Position numbers and translations under genes: made by a program. From positions 1 through 19,934 of the forward strand of contig NXFV01001721.1 of the NCBI GenBank assembly GCA_002803225.1: a DNA stretch of 19,934 nucleotides. Reading direction: 5' to 3'. Source of the stretch: Gamarada debralockiae. Taxonomy: Eukaryota > Ascomycota > Leotiomycetes > Helotiales > Hyphodiscaceae. Position 1 is the first letter of the stretch; the number at the start of each line of letters is the position of its first letter. This document shows positions 1-9,220 of this stretch, piece after piece. Below the pieces are notes generated by a model, which saw only the letters and a list, made by a program, of their open reading frames with translations, was not told where the DNA came from and made no database searches.

Positions 1-396
1 TTAGCTAGGGCCCTTTGCTCTCGTAGCATAGTTTTTCGAAGTTCTAGTAGTTTAGGGTTTCACTAGGGTTTAGCCCTAGCATTAGGCTTACTAGTAGGTA
101 TACTAGCTAGGGCTGCTTTCTGGATGGATTCGGTGAGCTCTAGGGCAGCTGAGTCTAGGAGCGTCCTTAAAGTCTCAAACTGGCCATTTAAGAGCTTTAA
201 GGATTTTTCACTAGTTACTAGTTCTAAATACTCTGGGGAGTTGAGTACAGTACTAGTTGCTATGTATGACCGTAGGGAGGCTGTAAATAGGTCCTAGTTG
301 GCTAGTGTTGTATTGTACCTAGTGGTTTGCTGAAGTGGGTTGTCAACTAGGTCAGGGCCTAGGGAGCCGGAAACTGTGAAAAGGATGCCGTAGTAG
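1..396 (-). mobile_element. Element A, left part: ORF2 linker fragment of a Tad1-like LINE
   Basis: This stretch aligns along its length with 3535-3960 of element B, 13270-13690 of E and 17150-17560 of F, which is the ORF2 region between the endonuclease and the reverse transcriptase. It runs off the left edge and stops abruptly at 396, where the tail of element B begins. The element resumes at 6394, and the two parts overlap by exactly 16 bp in element coordinates, as expected for a target-site duplication. It is much less AT-rich than its homologues and keeps many CA, TG and CG dinucleotides, so RIP has touched it lightly. Compared with F it lacks about 9 bp near 345. That A's 3' half lies left of the window is inferred. 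Confidence 0.85.
1..396 (-). pseudogene. ORF2 fragment (endonuclease-RT linker) of element A
   Basis: Read on the minus strand, this encodes part of the linker between the endonuclease and RT domains. I recognise it only by position, because the homologous stretches in B, E and F sit between a clear GDFN endonuclease motif and a clear reverse transcriptase. The F equivalent reads with segments such as RQKSLKLLNS and LLDLAALELTKSI, a Leu-rich, probably helical linker without catalytic residues. The fragment is interrupted upstream by element B, so it cannot be part of an intact ORF2. A 9-bp in-frame length difference from the other copies around 345 suggests subfamily variation. Confidence 0.6.
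381..396. repeat. Target-site duplication of element B, left copy
   Basis: The sequence aaggatgccgtagtag directly precedes the element B tail. The matching 16 bp at 6394-6409, aaagatattatagtag, lies just beyond B's 5' end. All five differences are transitions (g/a or c/t) of the RIP type. In uninterrupted copies such as F (near 17537-17552) this sequence occurs once, so the duplication was made when B inserted into A. Confidence 0.85.
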
Positions 397-420
397 ATTG
401 ATTGATTGATTGATTGATTG
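397..420 (-). repeat. LINE 3' tail, (CAAT)6, element B
   Basis: Six ATTG units on the plus strand, equal to CAAT on the element's coding strand, mark the exact 3' end of B next to the target-site duplication. This is the only tail that keeps all its C residues. In D, E and F the same tail is almost wholly ATTA, as expected when RIP turns CpA into TpA. Confidence 0.9.
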
Positions 421-604
421 ATCCTTTTAACGTCCTGTGTGAGTCGAAGACTATAGTAGGACGGTTGGTTTTTTAGGCCAACTAGTCTAGTAATACAGTA
501 TATGAAAATACAAACAAGCTAGGGAAGTAGTCAATTTGTTCCAAGGGACATTGAGGGTCTAGCCCTAGTGTAAATAAAGGAAATGAAAGTGTGTACTAGG
601 GTTT
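421..604 (-). other. 3' UTR of element B
   Basis: This non-coding stretch lies between the ORF2 stop (605-607) and the tail. It is shared in D (9037-9220), E (10163-10346) and F (14042-14225), so it is part of the element. It contains an imperfect inverted repeat at 431-463 next to the tail. Confidence 0.75.
431..463 (-). promoter_or_regulatory. Possible 3'-terminal stem-loop of the LINE RNA (B)
   Basis: Outer arms cgtcct (431-436) and aggacg (458-463) are perfectly complementary. Inside them agtc (442-445) and gact (449-452) pair around a three-base loop. The hairpin would lie about 10 nt upstream of the tetranucleotide tail in the transcript. Several LINE families (the 'stringent' type, such as eel UnaL2) use such a hairpin for recognition of their RNA by the RT. 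That role here is inferred from position and symmetry only. The arms are partly kept in F and eroded in D and E. Confidence 0.45.
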
Positions 605-3600
605 TTAGGCCGCTAGTTCGTCCGAGTCGTCCTCCACTAGCTCTTCTCGCTCTTCTTCCTCCTGCCTAGCCAAGTGCCACTTCCTAGTAGCGATTCTAGT
701 CTCTTTTAAGAAGCCTAGAGTCTTCTCAATACTAGTTTTCGTATGTAACAGGAGCTATAGGTCAAGCCTAGTACCTTGTAATTTATCTTATAGCTTCTTC
801 CTAGCTACTTTTAGCTCCTTACAGCTAAGTAGCAGGTGCTTAGTTGTCTCCTTCTTGCCACAACGATATAGATCGTTAAGCGAGTACCCTAGTCAATATA
901 AGTACGACTTTAGGTAGCCATGACCTAGCTTTAGCTAGTAGAACGCGCTCGCTAGCTCTCGCTTAGTCCCAGGGGGTAGTTAGATTTTAGTGCGTAACTT
1001 CTATGGGAACTGCTTTTTGTAGCTAGTTGGGTTTTAATTGGGTTATAAGTCGTATTAGTCAAGTAGACTTAGCTAGTCCTCGATCTTAGCTTTCCTGATC
1101 TAGCTGCCTAGGTAGGCAAAGCTAGTTTCGTACGAGCTAGGGGCTATTATCATAGTTGCCTTAGCTAGGGAATTAGCTAGTTCGTTTCTAGGGATACTAG
1201 TATAGCCGGGGACCTATTCTAGTGCGATTAAGGCTCCTTTGCTATTAACTAGCTCTATAGCTAGACTAGTCCGAATTTGGTAGGCCTGGCCTAGGTCGTC
1301 TGAGGGGGTTTTTAGCCGAAGTAGGGCTACCTAGTTATTTGAGTAGACCTTGAAAGCTAGGCCTAATAAGGCTATATCGCTAGCGTATTCGACTGCCTAA
1401 GTAACTGCCTTTAGCTCCCTATTATAGACTAGTTGCGAAGAACTTAGGTTAGACTTGTTTTTAAAGGCAGGGGAGCTAGTAGGGCTAGGGTTGTTATCTA
1501 GTACAGCTAGGCCAACCCCTATTCCAGTTAAATTTTCGTCTGAAGTTAATAATACGTCTATATAAATCAGTAAATAGCCTAGTTGTAGGGTTAATAAGTG
1601 AGCTAGGGTAGCTTCGTCCTTTAGGAGCTCGCTTATTTCGACTATATAAGGGGTAGTCCTATTCTAGGGGGGGTACTTGAAGTAATAGATAGGTTCTAGT
1701 GAGTCTAGGTCAACTAGCCCCTAAATTGAGTTCTAAATTCGTACTAGTTAGGTAAGTCGATTTTTAAAAACTCGAATTAGCGAAGTTGTATTTTTAAGTA
1801 TTTTTCTTAGTTAGTTTATAACTTTAAGGATTTTTCTTAGTTAGGTTGTATCTTTAAAGATCGAACTAGGGGAACTAGTGTATTTAAAGGTAGAGTTGAT
1901 TTCTAGCCTAATTAGATGGCCAGGAGCTAGCTTTAGGGCCCTAAAAGCGTATTGTCGTATACTAGCGTTAAGTCGTATACTAGGAGGGGCTAGGGCGGCC
2001 TCTACTTTTATTAGTAAAATAAGGGCTGTTTTAAAGACCCCTAGTATTTTCTATAGGCCTAGGTTCTAAAGGGCCTATAGGGGCTTTTTGAACTAAGCTT
2101 AGCCCCTCTACTAGATAGGCGAACTGTAATTAGCTATACTAGTAACGTATACTAGGTATAGCTATTATAAGGCAAATAAGGATAGTCCTCGTCTAGAATT
2201 AGCTAGCCTAGTTATCCTTTGGAAAGTTAACCTAGCTTATAACGTACGTATTACCACGTGCTACTTAAATATAAGGCTAGAGTCGAACTAGATTCCTAGC
2301 TATCTAACGACTTCCTTAGATTATACGATTTCCTAGTTTAGTAATTATAGATTAGCTGTCTTAGCTTTCTTCGATATTATAAAGTAAATAAGCTTTGTTT
2401 TAGCTAGATCGAATTAGATTACGTCCTTAGCCCTTAGCTCGTACAGCTTAGCTACTTCTCTTTCAAGTATTTTAATATTCTTTTTTAAACTAATACTTAA
2501 GACTACTAGTATAATATCGTCGATATATAAAAGGACTTTAGTTATAATAGCTAGTCTAAGGAAGAGGCCACGAATATAGATTAGAAATAGTATAGATAAT
2601 ATAGGACTACCTTATAGTATTCTAGTATTAATTATATTAAATTCCTTTATCTAGCTATCGAACGAGAGCCTAAAGACCCTATTAACTAAAAAGAAAGAGA
2701 CTTAGGAAATTAGACTAGTTAGTAGATATAGTTACTAAAGAATAGCTAATAGCTAATTTTTAGCCATGTGATTAAAGGCTCCTTTAACGTCTAGAAACAA
2801 GGCTATTGTTTTGTATTTCCGCTATTACTAAGTCTTAACTTCGTTCGTAAGTAGTAGAGCTATATTAATAGCCGATTTTCGTAGCCTACCTTTTATTTAG
2901 GTCGGGTATAGTATGTTCATAGTCTTAGCTAAGTAGCCTAGCCTTTAGGCTAGTATACGCTCGCTAACCTTACCTAAACAATTTAGTAGGGAGATAACTT
3001 AGTAGGCCTTTAGAGCTAAATAGTCTAGTTTTCTTAGTTTCTTTAGAATAGCCTTAGTAGCTTGTTTCTAATATCTAAGGTAATAACCTATATTTAGTAG
3101 CCTAGAATATAGCTTGAAAAAGACCTCTGGAATAGCCTAGTAGGCCTAGAGTATAATTTCCTAAGTAACTAGGTTAAGACTTAGAGTTTTACTCTTGATT
3201 TTAGTTAAACAGGCGTTCTCAAGCTCTAATTAAATAAGACTAGGCTAGTTTTAGTCGTACGGCCTATACTTATTTTAGCTAGGCTTAGGGGCTCTAGGGG
3301 GCGGCGGAAATAGCGTATTGCAGAAGGCCTTGCATTTCCTTAGAAAGCTATCGTTTTTTTAAATAAGGGGGATTTTTTTAATTAGCTTATCTTTAGTATA
3401 CGATATAGCCTTAAAGATTAATTTTAGGTCTTCCTTTTCTAAGAACTAGTTCTAGTGGTCTCGCTTAGCTCGCTTAATAGCTAAAAAGTAGTTGTTTTTT
3501 ACCTATAGATAGAGCTCCTTAGAAACTAAGTCCTTAGCTAGGGCCTTTTGCTTTTGTAGTATCGTTTTTCGAAGTTCTAGTAGTTTAGGGTTTTACTAGG

Positions 3601-4621
3601 GTTTAGCCCTAGTATTAGGCTTACTAGTAGGTATACTAGCTAGGGCTACTTTTTAGATAGATTCAGTAAGTTCTAGGGCAACTAAGTCTAGGAGCGTCCT
3701 TAAAGTCTTAAACTAGTTATTTAAGAGCTTTAAGGATTTTTATCTAAGATTACTAGTTATTAGTTCTATATACTCTGGGGAGTTGAGTATAGTACTAGTC
3801 GCTATATATAATCTTAGGGAGGCTGTAAATAGGTCCTAGTTAGCTAGGGCTATATTATACTTAACTTGTTAAAGGGGGTTATTAACTAGGTTAGTTAGGT
3901 CGAGGCCTGGGGAGCTAGAGACTATAAAAAGAATATTATAGTGGTTTAACCCTAGGTTAGGTAGGACTTACTAATCTTAAATCTTACTAGCTAGGGAGCT
4001 AATAGCTAGTATAAGGTCGAGGATGCTTTCTCTAGCTAGGTTAGGACAGAAGTATATACTAGTTTTAGGAGTATTTAAAAGCTCTAGTTCCTGGGTTTCG
4101 ATCCAATTAACTAGTTGATTGGCACCTAGGGTTATATAAGCTAGGGAGTCCTACTAGGGGTAGTGTATATTAAAGTCGCCTAGTAGAATAGAGCTAGGGA
4201 GTAGTGTACGAGAGTATACAACGCGTTCTAGAGTCTAGGGGCCATTGTCTAGCTAGCTAGCTTTATTATAAATATTAAGAAGTTAGATCTTATAGTTACC
4301 TTTTATAATATCTATAATTAGTAGATCAGGGTCGGCTAGTGAAGAGCTAGCTAAGGCTACCGTAGGTTGAAAGCCCCTAGTAACGTAAGCTAGCGTCCTA
4401 GGTTATAGAGTTAGATCGGCTAGTAGGATTTGAATAAATAAAGGATGTAAAATAGACTAAGTATTCGAGTAGTCTAGCTCCTAGTTTCTAGGTATAATCT
4501 AAGGCTCTTAGACTATAACTAGGTCGATTTTGAGCTCTACTACGACTTGTAAGGCCAATTTAGTTGCTAGGGCGCTTTAGTTTAGGTTCACTTATAAGAC
4601 TTTAAAGCTTATACTAATTAT
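605..4621 (-). pseudogene. ORF2 of element B: endonuclease, reverse transcriptase, RNase H (RIP-inactivated)
   Basis: About 1339 codons encoding the polyprotein that nicks target DNA and copies the element RNA into the break. From the N-terminus: an endonuclease-exonuclease-phosphatase fold with VNLN near 4590, a VQEPW motif (Q and W now stops) near 4510, and GDFN at 4169-4180 followed by H-Y-P and two TAG stops where related enzymes have WW; RT with ISLLNCLGKV near 3000, motif A LFLDVKGAFNHM at 2765-2800, motif B with GSP near 2610, and motif C YIDD at 2516-2527; a conserved post-RT stretch at 1880-2070; RNase H at about 1130-1570, starting LIYIDV; and a C-terminal motif CGKK...HLLLSC at 812-868. 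The ancestral start is probably the ATA at 4619-4621, overlapping the ORF1 stop. The stop at 605-607 is shared by all copies. Many internal stops make it non-functional. Confidence 0.88.
1792..1852 (-). repeat. Imperfect tandem duplication, about 30 bp x 2, in ORF2 (B)
   Basis: Two adjacent units of about 30 bp share the core aaggatttttcttagttag, with one substitution (agta for agga) in the first. On the coding strand it adds about ten residues in frame, repeating LRKILK between the post-RT region and RNase H. Element E has the same duplication (11534-11594). F has one unit (about 15432-15462), so this is a subfamily marker. Confidence 0.75.
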
Positions 4622-6148
4622 TAAAGAGTAGTAGTCTTCTTAGTCTTAATTATAAGTAGGGTTTTATACGACCTAAAATTAGCTGTATATACGCCCTTGC
4701 AATTAGTGTATTTAGGTACTAGATAAGGATATCTAGTACCCTTGGTGTCGCACGTGCTACACATGTGTTATTGTGTTGTATGCTTGTCTTTACAAAGCCT
4801 ATAAGTAGGGGTGCATTTGCAGTAGCTATCTAGGTGACTATAGCCCTAGTATTTCTAGTACTATGTTGTAGGGGCTGTAGAATACAGCTTTTCGACTCGT
4901 ACACTAGTACTAGCTATATAGAGCCTATATCGAATAGCCCTATTGGCTTTAGTAGCTATAGCGAAGGCAATTACTATTAACCTAGTATATTGATTAAGAC
5001 GTTTTTTAGGTGCTATAAGCTAATACAAGGTCCCGATTGGGACTAGGTCCTTATTAAAGGTTTTTATCTCGTCGATAACTAGCTCTATACTATTAGGTAT
5101 ATTGAAATTAGTAGTAGGAATACTATAAAGTACTACCTTATACTAGGGTTTGTCTTTTTGAGTAGTTTGGAAAGGAGTCACGTGCTCCTAGATTGCTTGC
5201 TTTTCGAGAAGGTAGTCAGCCGAAAAGGAGCTAGTAGTAGTGACTATTTAGTTCTGGCCTAAGGATTTTAAAATAGTTATAACTATTAGTCTCTTAACCC
5301 CTTTATTTAAAAAGGCCTTATTAAATATATTCTTGATAGCTAGTGGAGAGAAGTATACTAGTCCTGTGACTTGTCCTATAATCAGGATTATTTGTTTATC
5401 CTTAAAACTAAGTCTAAAAGGTAATTCTAGATAAGTAGTTTTTAAAGTTAAATTACTTTATTTATGATTTTTAAGGATTTTTGTCTAATTAAAGCTAGTT
5501 GTTAGTTTACTAGCTATAGTAATATAAGTAGGTGATATTTAAGTAGTAGGGTAAGTTGTACTAGTAGTTCTAGGCTTTACTAAGGCTAGGGCCTTCGTTT
5601 TAGATTTAATATTACAAGTAGCTGTTTCTAGGTTAGTAACTTAGGAGGCTATAATATTTAATATCTTTTAGAGTCTTCCCTTTTTAATATATTTATAGAA
5701 GAGTTCGAGTAGGTCTAGTAGCTTAGACTACTTATTATGTAACTTAGTTAGGCTACAAGCTTAGAGGAGTAGGTCCTTAGTCTTTAGGATTTTTGCCTTT
5801 AGTCTTTAGGATTTTTGCCTTAGCTAGGGAGATATGTTCTTAGTTTCCTAGGTCTTAGTGGTCTTAAGTCCTTGGTTCTTTAGTCTTAGGCTCCTAGCTT
5901 TGAACACGTGATTTAAGGGGTTTGCGTTTCTTATTTAGGAAGACTATATAGTTTAGGGCTAAAAATCTAATTAATAACAATTATCCTTTTCTAAGTTATT
6001 AGTCTAAGGCAGGAATTCTAGTTAGTAATAAGTATCTTTTTCTAAGGGGATTTAAATTAAACTTGAAGGTAATAGGACGAGTAGCTATACTAGTAGCTAG
6101 GCTAGTAGGTAAGGAAGGAAAGATAGGGCTTAAAGGCTTAATTTCTAT
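4621..6148 (-). pseudogene. ORF1 of element B: gag-like RNA-binding protein with CCHC knuckles
   Basis: ORF1 proteins of Tad- and I-type LINEs coat the element RNA. The reading frame is about 509 codons if it starts where F has ATG. In B that codon is ATA (6146-6148), so the start is lost. The N-terminal region is rich in Ser, Pro and Thr, the middle is charged, and the C-terminal third (about 4690-4885) carries a zinc-knuckle array. Here the first two Cys are Tyr (TGY to TAY) but the later YCK, RLCK and MCSTC cysteines survive. A 22-bp tandem duplication at 5778-5821 adds a frameshift. The ORF1 stop is at 4621-4623, with TAATAA at the junction with ORF2. Several CAA and CAG codons have become stops, so no intact protein is possible. 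Confidence 0.8.
5778..5821 (-). repeat. Perfect 22-bp tandem duplication in ORF1 (B)
   Basis: Two identical 22-bp units, starting tagtctttaggatttttgcc, stand side by side at 5778-5799 and 5800-5821. A and F have one unit. Since 22 is not a multiple of three, it shifts the ORF1 frame. Both units are identical in a region where RIP has changed many bases, so the duplication may be recent. Confidence 0.85.
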
Positions 6149-6393
6149 ATCTGATATTAGGTCTAGGTATAGTAGGCTAAAGGGGGAGGGGCTTGAGGTT
6201 ATAAGGCCTTTGTATAAGGCTCTAGAGTTGAAATCAGCGCCTAAGGAGCTAGCTATTAGTCTAAGAAGGGGTATATTATTTTTCTAATAAAATATAGGCC
6301 TTAAAGAGTGTTTTTCTTAAAGGAAAGAACGAAAACGAGTAAATTAATGGAGTTTTAGTTAAAAAACGAAAATCTTAAAAAAAGATATATATT
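6149..6393 (-). other. 5' leader of element B
   Basis: About 245 bp between the presumed ORF1 start and the 5' end of the element. The first 60 bp (6393-6334 on the coding strand) are rich in T and A. Shared sequence with F (19753-19934) and with element C (8484-8720, inverted) shows it belongs to the element. In F the ORF1 frame stays open upstream of the first ATG as far as 19887, so part of this leader may be coding. LINEs usually carry an internal promoter here, but I see no specific motif. Confidence 0.65.
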
Positions 6394-6409
6394 AAAGATA
6401 TTATAGTAG
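6394..6409. repeat. Target-site duplication of element B, right copy
   Basis: The sequence aaagatattatagtag matches 381-396 except for transitions. It joins directly to the continuation of element A and follows B's AT-rich 5' terminus. The right copy carries the RIP-type changes; the left copy looks closer to the original. Confidence 0.85.
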
Positions 6410-7087
6410 TTTGACCTTAGGTTAGGTAGGACCTACTAGTCTTAAATCTTATTAGCTAGGGAGCTAGTAGCTAGTATAAGGTCAAGGATACTTTCCTTAG
6501 CTAGGTTAAGACAAAAGTAAGTTTTAGTTCTAAGAGTATTTAAAAGCTCTAGTTTATAGGTTTTAATTTAATTGATTAGTTAGTTGGTACCTAGGGTTAT
6601 ACGAGCTAGGGGATCCTACTAGGGATAGTATGTATTGAAGTCGCCTAGTAGAATAGAGCTAGGGAGTAGCGTACAAGAGTATATAACCCGTTCTAAGGCC
6701 CTAGGACTATTAACTAGTTGACTAGCTTTATTATAAATATTAAGAAGTTGGACCTTATAGTTTCCTTTTATAATATCTATAACTAGTAGATTAGGGTTAG
6801 CTAGTAAAGAGCTAGTTAAGGCTACTATAGGTTAAAAGTCCCTAGTAATATAAACTAATGTCCTAGGTTGTAGGGTTAAGTCGGCTAGTAGGATTTAAAA
6901 AAAGGAGGGATATAGGACTAATTGAGTATTTAAGTAGTCTAGCTTTTAGTTTCTAGGTATAATCCAAGGCTCTTGGACTATAACTAGGTCGATTTTAAGC
7001 TTTATTATAACTTGTAGAGCTAACTTAGTTACTAAGGCACTTTGATTTAAGTTCACTTATAAGACTTTAAAGCTAGTATTAATTATT
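6394..7087 (-). pseudogene. ORF2 N-terminal endonuclease of element A
   Basis: The minus-strand frame encodes the N-terminal endonuclease domain, which makes the target-primed nick in LINE insertion. GDFN is at 6634-6645, followed by H-Y-P and a pair of TAG codons (6616-6621) where related enzymes have two Trp. A recognisable VQEPW region lies near 6968. The C-terminal rest of ORF2 is split off by element B and partly found at 1-396. The domain is dead, with several TAG and TAA codons replacing Trp and Gln. The junction with ORF1 again reads TAATAA (TAA at 7086-7088). Confidence 0.78.
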
Positions 7088-8475
7088 AAAGAGTAATAGT
7101 AGTAGTCTTCTTAGTCTTAATTATAAGTAGGATTTTATATAACCTAAAATTAGCTATATATACTTTTTTGTAATTAGTATATTTAAGTATTAAATAAGGA
7201 TATTTAATACCTTTAGTGTCGTATGTACTATATATATATTATTACGTTATATACTTTTCCCTATAGAGCCTATATATAGGGGTATACTTGTAATAGTTAT
7301 CTAGATAACTAAAACCTTAATATTTTTGGTATTATATTATAGGGGCTATAGAATATAGCTTTTTGACTTATATACTAGTACTAGCTATATAAAGCCTATG
7401 TCGAATAGCTTTATTAGCTTTAGCGGTAGTAACGAAGGCAATTATTATTAAGCTTATGTATTAATTAAGGCATTTTTTAAGTAGTATATATTAGTATAAA
7501 GTCTTAATTAAGACTAGGTCCTTATTAAAGGTCTTTATCTTATTAATAATTAACTCTATACTATTAGGTATATTAAAATTAGCTATAGGTATATTATAAA
7601 GTACTACCTTATATTAAGGTTTATCTTTTTAAGTAGTTTAAAAAGGAGTTATATACTCTTAGATTACTTACTTTTTAAGAAGATAGTTAGCTAAAAAGGA
7701 GCTAGTAGTAGTAAGTACTAAGTTTTGCCTTAAGGATTTTAAAATAGTTATAATTACTAGTCCTTTAATCCTTTTATTTAAAAAGGCTTTATTAAATATA
7801 TTTTTAATAGCTAGTAGAGAGAAGTGTAATAGTCTTGTGACTTATTCTATAATTAGGATTATTTGTTTATCTTTAAAACTAGGTCTTATAAAGGATTTTA
7901 AATAAATAGTTTTTAAACTTAAATTACTTTATTTAAGGTTTTTAAGGATTTTCGTTTAATTAAAGCTAGTTATTAGTTTACTAGCTATAGTAGTGTATAT
8001 AGGGGGGGTCTAATTAGTAGTACTAGTAGTACTAGTAGTTCTAGGCTTTACTAGGGCTAGGGCCTTAGTCTTAGACTTAATATTATATATAGTATTTTCT
8101 AGATTAACTACTTAAGAAGCTATTATATTTAAAGTATATAGCTTTTCTTTTTTTGTATATTTATAAAAGATTTTAAGGAGATCTAGTAGTTTAGATTACT
8201 TATTATATGACTTAGTAAGGCTATAAGCCTAAAGAAGTAGGTCTTTAGCCTTTAGGATTTTAGCCTTAGTTAAGGAGGTATATTCTTAAGTTCTTAGGTC
8301 CTAATAGTCTTAAGTCCTTAGTTCTTTAGTCTTAGGCTCTTAGCCTTAAATATATAATTTAAGGGGTTTTTACTTTCTATTTAAGAAGATAGTATAGTCT
8401 AAGGCTAAAAATCTAGTTAATAACAAGTGTTCTTTTCTAGGTTATTAGCCTAAGATAGAAATTTTAGTTAGTAAT
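7086..8475 (-). pseudogene. ORF1 of element A, start missing
   Basis: About 460 codons of the gag-like protein, ending at TAA 7086-7088. The first roughly 38 codons and the start are cut off by the element C junction at 8475. The zinc-knuckle region lies at about 7195-7340, and nearly all its cysteines have become Tyr by TGY to TAY changes, so RNA binding would be lost even without the stops. Poly-Thr codons next to the C-terminus (ACT repeats, near 7091-7108) vary in number among copies. The stretch is strongly AT-rich, much more than the F homologue at 18230-19752. Confidence 0.75.
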
Positions 8476-9010
8476 ATAAATAATAAAGATTAATTTTAGG
8501 CGTTTTTTAACTAGAACTTTACTAATTCACTTGTTTTCATTCTTTTTTTTAAGAAAAATACTTTTTAAGGCCTATATTTTATTAGAAAAATAATATACCT
8601 TTTCCTAAATTAATAGCTAGCTTACTAGGCGCCGATTTTAACTCTAAAGCCTTATATAAAGGCCCTTTAATCTTAAGCTCCTCCTTCTTTAGTTTATTAT
8701 ACTTAGACTTAATATTAAATATAGAAATTAAGCCTTTTAGCTTTATCTTTCTTTTTTTACTTACTAGCCTAGCTATTAATATAGCTACTCGTATAATTAC
8801 TTATCTTATTACCTTTAAATTTAGCTTTAATCCCTTTAGAAAAGAATACTTATTATTAACTAAAATTCTTACTTTAGACTAATAACCTAAGAAAAGATAT
8901 TTATTATTAATTAGATTTTTAGTATTTTTAGCTTTAGACTATATAGTCTTCTTAAATAGGAAATAAAGATCCCTTAAATCACGTATTTAAGGCTAGGAGT
9001 CTAAGACTAA
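8476..9010 (+). mobile_element. Element C: 5' end of an inverted LINE copy
   Basis: From about 8484 the plus strand matches the reverse complement of B's 5' region (6385 back to about 5880): leader, then ORF1 N-terminus. It begins at the 5' end of the element and stops at 9010, where element D's tail begins. It is the only plus-strand copy in the window. It overlaps element coordinates 360-513 with A, so it is more easily read as a separate insertion into A than as a twin-priming inversion of A itself, where the two parts would not overlap so much. The rest of C is expected to the right of the window. Confidence 0.8.
8721..9010 (+). pseudogene. ORF1 N-terminal fragment of element C
   Basis: On the plus strand the frame begins at ATA (8721-8723), where F has ATG, and runs about 95 codons to the element D junction. 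It follows F's ORF1 residue by residue with conservative RIP changes, for example IEIKPFSFIFL for MEIEPSSPILL, and FLNRK near 8950-8970. At least two adjacent stops replace the QQ of F, and further stops follow. The region has no catalytic motif; it is the Ser/Pro/Thr-rich N-terminus of the gag-like protein. Confidence 0.75.
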
Positions 9011-9012
9011 TA

Positions 9013-9036
9013 ATTAATTAATTAATTAATTAATTA
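9013..9036 (-). repeat. LINE 3' tail of element D, RIP-converted
   Basis: Six ATTA units in the same register as B's six ATTG units, followed by the same atcctttt. Every CAAT of the coding strand has become TAAT, as expected for CpA to TpA mutation. Confidence 0.85.
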
Positions 9037-9220
9037 ATCCTTTTAATATCTTATATAAATTAAAGACTATAGTAAGACAATTAGTTTTTTAGGCTAACTA
9101 GTCTAGTAATATAGTATATAAAAATACAAATAAGCTAGGGAAGTAGTTAATTTATTTTAAAGGATATTAAGGATTTAGCCTTAGTATAAATAAAGGAAAT
9201 AAAAGTATATATTAGAGTTT

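Larger units (their letters stand above)
397..6393 (-). mobile_element. Element B: full-length Tad1-like LINE, about 6.0 kb
   Basis: On the minus strand the order is 5' leader (6393 to about 6149), ORF1 with zinc knuckles (about 6148-4621), ORF2 with endonuclease, RT, RNase H and a Cys/His motif (about 4621-605), a 3' UTR (604-421) and a tail of six CAAT units (420-397). There are no terminal repeats, as expected for a LINE. A 16-bp target-site duplication flanks it. This is the only copy with both ends in the window, so it defines the family length. It is heavily RIP-mutated but retains the YIDD catalytic motif of RT. By shared indels and transversions it belongs with D and E, not with A and F. 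Confidence 0.9.
6394..8475 (-). mobile_element. Element A, right part: ORF2 endonuclease and ORF1
   Basis: Homology to other copies starts at the 16-bp target-site duplication (6394-6409) and continues through the ORF2 endonuclease and ORF1. It stops at about 8475, roughly 360 bp short of the element's 5' end, where an inverted copy (C) begins. Diagnostic differences group it with F rather than B: the run of G near 8000, the sequence around 6690-6730, and the absence of the 22-bp duplication. It is one of the most AT-rich parts of the window. The missing 5' end should lie to the right, beyond C and its nested inserts. Confidence 0.85.

Noticed and set aside
397..420. Tetranucleotide runs (also 9013-9036, 10147-10162, 14018-14041) as independent microsatellites, telomere-like repeats or CRISPR repeats
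   Set aside because: Each run sits exactly at the 3' end of a LINE copy and is followed by the same 3' UTR, so these are element tails. There are no spacers between longer repeats.
1878..2069. Plus-strand open frame of 63 codons, with a near-identical one at 15488-15679
   Set aside because: Both lie opposite the conserved post-RT part of ORF2 (minus strand, with SIRLNASIRQYAFRALKL in B). Their similarity to each other comes from being the antisense of homologous ORF2 sequence. The ATG is not kept in element E.
2516..2527. Element B as a possibly active autonomous element because YIDD is intact
   Set aside because: Its ORF2 has many stops, its endonuclease has lost VQEPW and the WW pair, and ORF1 has no start codon and a frameshift.
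6063..6287. Plus-strand open frame of 74 codons
   Set aside because: It is antisense to the ORF1 N-terminus and leader of element B. The real coding frame is on the minus strand, as shown by alignment to the open F copy.
8476..9010. Twin-priming inversion joining C and A as one insertion
   Set aside because: Not excluded, but the two parts share about 150 bp of the element (coordinates about 360-513), more overlap than expected from a single twin-primed event, so a separate insertion was preferred.
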